A stretch of DNA of 64,000 nt from Lutjanus erythropterus. Its lineage: Eukaryota > Chordata > Actinopteri > Lutjaniformes > Lutjanidae. Below the pieces are notes generated by a model. It was not told the DNA's origin and ran no database searches. It was given only the letters and a program-made list of their open reading frames with translations. This document shows, in pieces, positions 58,344 to 64,000 of the stretch. The position numbers and the translations under genes were made by a program. The stretch is from positions 36,512,077 to 36,576,076 of the forward strand of contig CM034600.1 in NCBI GenBank assembly GCA_020091685.1, given 5' to 3'. Every line of letters starts with the position of its first letter. Position 1 is the stretch's first letter.

Positions 58344-61300
58344 CACTTCATGTTTTTTTGGTGTTAATGTAAAATTAACTATTTACAAGATATAACGTGA
58401 TGAAAACTACATAAAAGACAAAACAAGATGATTTAACAAGACATAACAATGTTAAACACCTGATAAGATAAAAAGGCAGTAAAAGATGTAACAAGACATG
58501 ACAAGATGAAAACTATGTAAAAGATGTAATAAGACGAAAGCTATTTAAGAAAACAAAAAAAACGACATAGCATGAAACAAAATGAAAAAAATGTAACAGG
58601 CATAAGACAACAAAAAGTAAAAGATGAAACAGACAAAGAGAGACTCAGTTGTGTAGAAAAGATGAAGTTCACTTAGCTTTGCTCAGAAACAACCACTAGA
58701 CGTCCTTCAAAGGGTTATATTTTACTTTTATACTCAGAGCAGTAAAAAATTTGAATCAGTACTTTTACCTGAGTCTTTTTTTATGCATGTGTCCGCATTT
58801 CTACTTGAGCAAAGAATATCAACCAATAATCAAACAACTGACACTGCCGTCCCTAAAGCCACACTGCTGCAAGACTAACAAAAAGTCCAATATTCACGCC
58901 CTTATTTTCCAACAAATTTCAGACTTGATGTGATTTTTTTCTCTGTGCATCCTGCAGCTGAATCAGTTCAGAACAAGGACAGCCAGATTCATAAGGAAGA
59001 AAATGAACTGTTTGAATTGCAGCCTTTAATTGTGCAAACAGATCAATATTTCAACACTTCTGTATCTTCATCGAACTAAAAATGACTTTTGAGCAAACTC
59101 TAACTCTGAAATAGTCCCTAAATATCTGATAAGATTTCTGAAAGAATTGTGTAAAGTCTCTCTGTTTCACACACACATGCAGCATCTTCCAGTGTGACAA
59201 CCCAATAATGACAGTGAGCAGTTCTTTACTTTTCAGCCAAACCAAACAGAGCATGATGACTGTGTTTGAGTCATCTGCAGCTGGATGGACAGAATGAACT
59301 TTGACAACGCTGAGGCCGGAGTTTATTTAAACATCAAACCTTCAGTGACAGTTACAATCTCAAAAGGCCAAATAACGAACAGAAATCCCATCAAAAGAAG
59401 AAAACTGAGCAGAAGTTCAGGTAAAGACACGCTGACGTCCTGCCTCCCTGAGCTGAAATGGGAAAACAATGCTGGGATTGTTCTGTCAGAGTGTCAGAGG
59501 TCAGATATTGTTGACATGGTAGATGTGACGGGGGTGTAAGAGCGTGAGCACAATAAAGAGAGAGAAGAAAAGGAAATGGAGAAAATGGTGGAGAGGGGAA
59601 AGATGTAGAGAGAGATTTCAGACCTCCTGTTCTCAGCTCTAAACATCCTGTCGGAGGGAAAACCCCTGCCTGAGCTTTAGAACAGGTGTTTACTTTGCTT
59701 CACACACAAAGAAAAATTACATGAAGTGAACACATGTTAATGTCTAACACAGCACTCTCTAATTCAAATTGGCTTTGGGCCACTGGTGGTAATGTCATCT
59801 CACAGGAGAAGCACTTTCAAGTACTGTGAGAAAGCGCAGTATTTCTGAAAATTCACTTTCCAGTTTCCATCATTTTCGTCATACTTAACAAAAAAAGCAA
59901 ACAGCCGTTTCTGTACAATTTTATATACATTACATTGCATTGGACAATCTGGCACTTGACACTGGAATTTCACTTGGTAGGTTGCTACAACATCGCGTGT
60001 CGCAAAAGTTATGTTGCAGCCACAGTCCTGCAAAGACTTTGTGTTAGTAGGATGCAGTGAAAACTTAAGATTTGTCACATAACTGATCATAAATGTCACT
60101 TGATTATTTGCTAATCTGCTCTACATCTGTGTTTGCTGATAGAGAAATATTGTTGAAAAAGCTATTTTTTTCTGGATCCTTCAGAAACACATTCATCCAT
60201 GTATGTTATTTTAGATATTTTTCTATTAACACCGGCACCAAAATTAACCAAACTGAAGTTCTCGTTGTCACATCGCCGATGTTTTCTCTCTGTGTAAGGG
60301 AACTACGTAACTTCTGGTTCTAAATTAAAAAAGTTGCAAAAGTTAAAATATTTTAACTAACTTTAACTTTCAACCTAATTTTACTGCTCTGCTCCTGTCC
60401 TCTAACATGATATCCTGTTTGCCCTCTACCATCTGAGTCCATGTGAATGCAGCATCATCATTTTATCTGCCAGGCATTTGCAGGTAAGTTTTTAAGATCT
60501 TCAGTGTGCAGGTCTGAGTAGCTGATTATCAGCCCCTTTTCATGGTATATGTTTGTTTGGAACAAGCTAAGGTGCAGGACAAGACATGTCCAAGAAGACT
60601 TCAGCTAAAAAAACTAAAGAGGATTGTTGTTCAAAGTGTAAAGCTGTTTTTGTCTTGTGCCAGAAGCTGCTGCTTCTTTGGATTATTATGTGACTGGCTA
60701 CATGCAAAGAAGTTCTCTGTCCAAATAAAGATGGACGACATGTCTCCACTTCCTCCAATTGTACAAAAATGAAACCGAAATGTTCCGGACACGAGCGATG
60801 CCATTTTCCATTGGTGACATCAACTGCAGCCAGAGACCGTGCAGTTGTGATCAGGTTTGGATCCATGGTGCCGATGTCCTGCACATACACTCAGCTGACT
60901 CAACCGAGAGCAGAGCTCAGCTGTCAGTCATCATGTGAAACCACCTTTTTTGTAGCAACACATAACTAATTTAAGCCAAACTTGCCAGTAAAATAAACAC
61001 TTAAACAAACATCAGCATGATACAAACTACCTAAAATGACAAACCATTTTTAGGAGAAAATTTAATTTAGATGTGGTTTGATATTTCAGTTTGGACCATG
61101 TCCTATTTTTACGACCTTTACTGCAGCCAGCCACCAGGGGACAATCACGATAGATAAGTTTCACTTTTGGGGAGCAGTTATATTGTCTATCATATGTCAG
61201 TTGTCCAAGTAGACAGAGAGCCGTTCATATGCACAAAGAGTGTGGTATGAACCCAACACACACGCCATATATATTTCAAATATACATTTATATATATTTC

Positions 61301-61453
61301 TTCATCAAAAGAAAATACAGGCTGTGTGACCTATATGTTGCAGCATAAAAACATGCTATTTAATTGCATTTGACAGAACTTCATGTACTCCAGCAGATGG
61401 CGCTGTCCTGGTAGAGTGTCTGAATACTTCAAATGTGTGTGCAAAGTATTTGG

Positions 61454-61456
<3 letters not shown>
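58344..61456. other. Intergenic sequence, nothing recognised
   Basis: 58430-58640 is A-rich with recurring ACAAGAT/GATGTAA words (weak tandem character). A short Lys-rich frame (MSKKTSAKKTKEDCC...) starts at 60587 but ends after 35 codons with no domain. No gene called. Confidence 0.4.

Positions 61457-61504
<48 letters not shown>
61457..61504. repeat. (GT)n microsatellite
   Basis: About 24 GT units. Confidence 0.92.
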
Positions 61505-61506
<2 letters not shown>

Positions 61507-63489
61507 ACCTACAGCTGTCTGATTGCAACCACCAGCTTGACCTTGAAGAGTTCAAAATCTTTTCATATAGAAGTTTGAAACAACCTCAAAACTGATTCAG
61601 ATCAAACTTGATTTATGCCGTGTTTACAAAAGGTCTTTGCAAGCGTTGATAAAACACACATTTTATGCTCAAATGGGCAGATATGAGTCGCTGCCTTCAA
61701 CAAAATGAAGTTTAAAAGAGAAAAGAAAAGAGATGCTACACTCACGCTGTCAGCAAAAAAAAAAAAAAACTCTTAACTAAAAACATGTCTAGATTCTAAT
61801 AATCAAACAACATAAGATACACAAACAAATCCTTTGTTTTATATTACGCATAATATATAACATACTCACAAGGCTTTGGGCTCCATTAGCCTGCTCATGA
61901 ATCAAACACAGCTGGAGTCTCTAAATAAACAAAACAAACTTAAACACAAGCAAACACCACAATGAATACTGCACTTGATATTTACAGTGTGTAATAATTT
62001 ACATTGGTGCTTGTAGAAACAAACATGGACCTCCTTGTTGCCCCGAAATTGAGTTTGGCCCTGTGGGGTGGCTCAGCATCCATGTTAACAGAGACATTAA
62101 ACACACTGTGAGCCACACACACAAAACAGGCAATGTCTAATATCTGAAAACAATCCTTTTTAGCTGCACCTTTCAGTAGTCTGGTTTTATTTTATTTTGA
62201 AATTTAATTTAGTTTATTTTTGCTTTTATTTCTTTTACCTCATATGCTTTTGCAATATTTACGCAATATTTTTCTTGGTCAACTGTTTGTTTTAATTATT
62301 TATTTCATCTTATTATATCTTATGTTTTCCTCCTATTTTAATTCTCATGTTTTATCATTTTACTGGTCCTGATTGACTTTCTTTTCTCAGTTGTATCCCA
62401 AATTTTTTAATGCATGTGTTTTAATTGTGTTTATTTTACACTATGCACATAGTTCTTGTGGATGCATTCACCTGGAAAGAAATGTGCTATATGAAGAAAA
62501 TCTTTCTTGCTTGCTAATAATGACAGTTCTACTCAGTATGTGTCTGCTAGTACAGTACAAAAGTCTCCTGACAAAAGTGAACGCATTTAACTCTGAAATG
62601 ATTTAGATTTTAAGCAATGCATCTCCTGCTCATGGTTTTAGTTGGGTGTAATTACAGGCTGTAACCAGCAGGTGGAGGCAGAAGAGCATCTGTCTCGTCC
62701 AGCCAGCAGTGACAGTCTGAACACAGAAGTAAAAACAATAGAAAAGACACATCCTGCTGGGCAGAAGTAGTGTAACACTGTGTCCTTGACTGACATGTGT
62801 CCAAATCTGTCTCCTTTTACCCACAAACCCCTCTGTTCTGAAGTCTTTCTGTATTCACTTGTGACAACAGACACCACAGTCAGAGGCCTGAGACATTTTT
62901 CAGCGGTGCTGGTGTCACCTGAGTTCAAATGACATCATCGTCTGGTAGACGTGAACACAGCCTCTGTATCGCTGGGAGTCAAAGCTGTTTAAGACACTTT
63001 TCCTTCTAGACAGGATGCAAAATTCTGTGGTAAATCACACTGAAAAAGTCCATTTGAATATGTGTTGTTTAGTAGAGGAGGATCAGGTGAAATCAAACCG
63101 ACTGATTTTCAACTCAGGATTCTTGTGTTTATGTGACTTTACTTCAGATCGACATCAGAGCAGGGAGGGATTTGAAAATGCAAACACAGGCAGTAATTAT
63201 TAACACATGAAAGTGATGCTAATTTAAGTTTCGCAAAGCAAATCTAGATGGTTGCCAGTTAAAAAAGTGCCTCTGCTGCCAGACAGATGAATTTACACTA
63301 ATGATGGAAATTAAGAAAATGCTGTCAGCTGATGAAAACTGTAAAACTATAACAAGAACACTGTATCACTATTGCATTGTGATTTTTTTTTGGTCTCGAC
63401 ATGTTTGTTACACACACGTGACAGTAACAAACAGAGTTGAAAGACCTCATTTACAATGTAGAAAAAAATAATAAAAGCCATAATAAAAA
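61505..63489. other. Intergenic sequence, nothing recognised
   Basis: AT-rich, poly-A near 61757-61770, no gene or RNA seen. Confidence 0.4.
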
Positions 63490-63630
63490 CTTAAATAATT
63501 GGTAATTCAAATTCCCCTTTAGAAGTTTTTTGAGGGTAGTTTTTCCTTGTCCAAATTGAGGGTCTAAAGCAAATTGTAATTTGTGATTCTGTGCTATATA
63601 AATAAAATTGACCTGACCTGACGACCTGTT
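63490..63630 (+). repeat. Non-LTR retroposon (LINE/SINE) 3' tail
   Basis: TGCTATATAAATAAAATTGA followed by (CCTGA)n-like repeats is the tail structure of a very common fish non-LTR retroposon. Upstream TAGTTTTTCCTTGTCCAAAT fits the same tail. Only the last part is present, so no ORF remains. Confidence 0.6.
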
Positions 63631-64000
63631 CTCATTCTGATTTTAAATCACTGCAGGACCAGTGTTATCTCAAGCCCAGGTTTGTTGATCCTAACTGGTG
63701 AAGTCACAGGTTAGTTTAGAGAAACAAAATGACAGTCTCCCTCATAAAACTGCACCTCAGAAATGATTAACTGAATAGTAACAGGGGAATCCCATTATTG
63801 ACAGTGTAAATGTCAGAGACTTCAGATAACCCAGACTTGGCATCCTGTGATCTACATCGTGATGCACAATGTGTTCACACATTACAATACTTCACGAGTC
63901 TCACAACAACGCACTAACCATTGTTAGCTACACAGATCAACCGCGAAAGTTAATTACACATAAATCCAGTTAGCTAGCTAACCCGCGAATGCGACTGCTA
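63631..64000. other. Intergenic sequence, nothing recognised
   Basis: No gene or clear repeat up to the window end; a short TTAGCTAGCTAAC word near 63970-63982. Confidence 0.4.

Noticed and set aside
1-64000. Retrovirus-like, Polinton-like elements, CRISPR arrays, operons
   Set aside because: No long terminal repeats, polymerase or capsid motifs, regular spacer arrays or bacterial gene structure were seen.

Overview
The window looks like teleost fish nuclear DNA, probably from a spiny-rayed (percomorph) fish. It is AT-rich, full of (CA/GT)n microsatellites, and carries repeats I recognise from percomorph genomes: a tRNA-derived SINE, three decayed copies of one Tc1/mariner family, and many short inverted-repeat elements (hAT-like, TTAA-flanked and foldback types). 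These family calls rest on memory, since no database could be searched.

The only protein-coding gene I can support is sox18, a SoxF transcription factor, on the + strand. Its promoter lies at about 20.89-20.97 kb, with two reversed CCAAT boxes, a GC box and a TATA box. The 5' leader holds a single upstream ORF and a possible small intron. Coding exon 1 is 21413-21818. An intron of 3,837 bp splits the HMG box, and coding exon 2 is 25656-27043. The predicted protein is 597 aa. Its HMG box, its [11 protein letters not shown] segment, its EFDQY motif and its C-terminus all match SOX18 rather than SOX7 or SOX17. It is longer than the roughly 384-aa human protein, mainly because of histidine- and serine-rich stretches in exon 2.

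From 1 to 20.9 kb (upstream) I see no host exons. This part holds a SINE at 3.4-3.6 kb, a 129-bp repeat present twice, dispersed repeats at 6.6-7.4 and 14.0-14.8 kb, a hAT-like remnant at 11.1-12.0 kb, two copies of a TIR element at 16.6 and 19.6 kb, and dense CA/GT tracts up to the sox18 promoter. The sox18 intron carries at least three transposon fossils.

From 27.7 to 64 kb (downstream) there is about 36 kb with no recognisable gene. Its main contents are a 600-bp foldback element (29.9-30.5 kb), an AATTAATC-type repeat (32.9-33.2 kb), pyrimidine-rich tracts (33.9-34.5, 35.4-35.7 and 42.2-42.35 kb), two related foldback elements (36.5-37.2 and 57.8-58.3 kb), and a GCTAGC-rich tandem array with a 38-bp perfect palindrome (43.2-43.7 kb). 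It also holds a hAT-type element with a perfect 8-bp target duplication (45.65-46.33 kb), a TTAA-flanked MITE (46.87-47.17 kb) and an internally deleted Tc1-like copy (50.14-51.15 kb). No retrovirus-like or Polinton-like element and no functional RNA gene was recognised.
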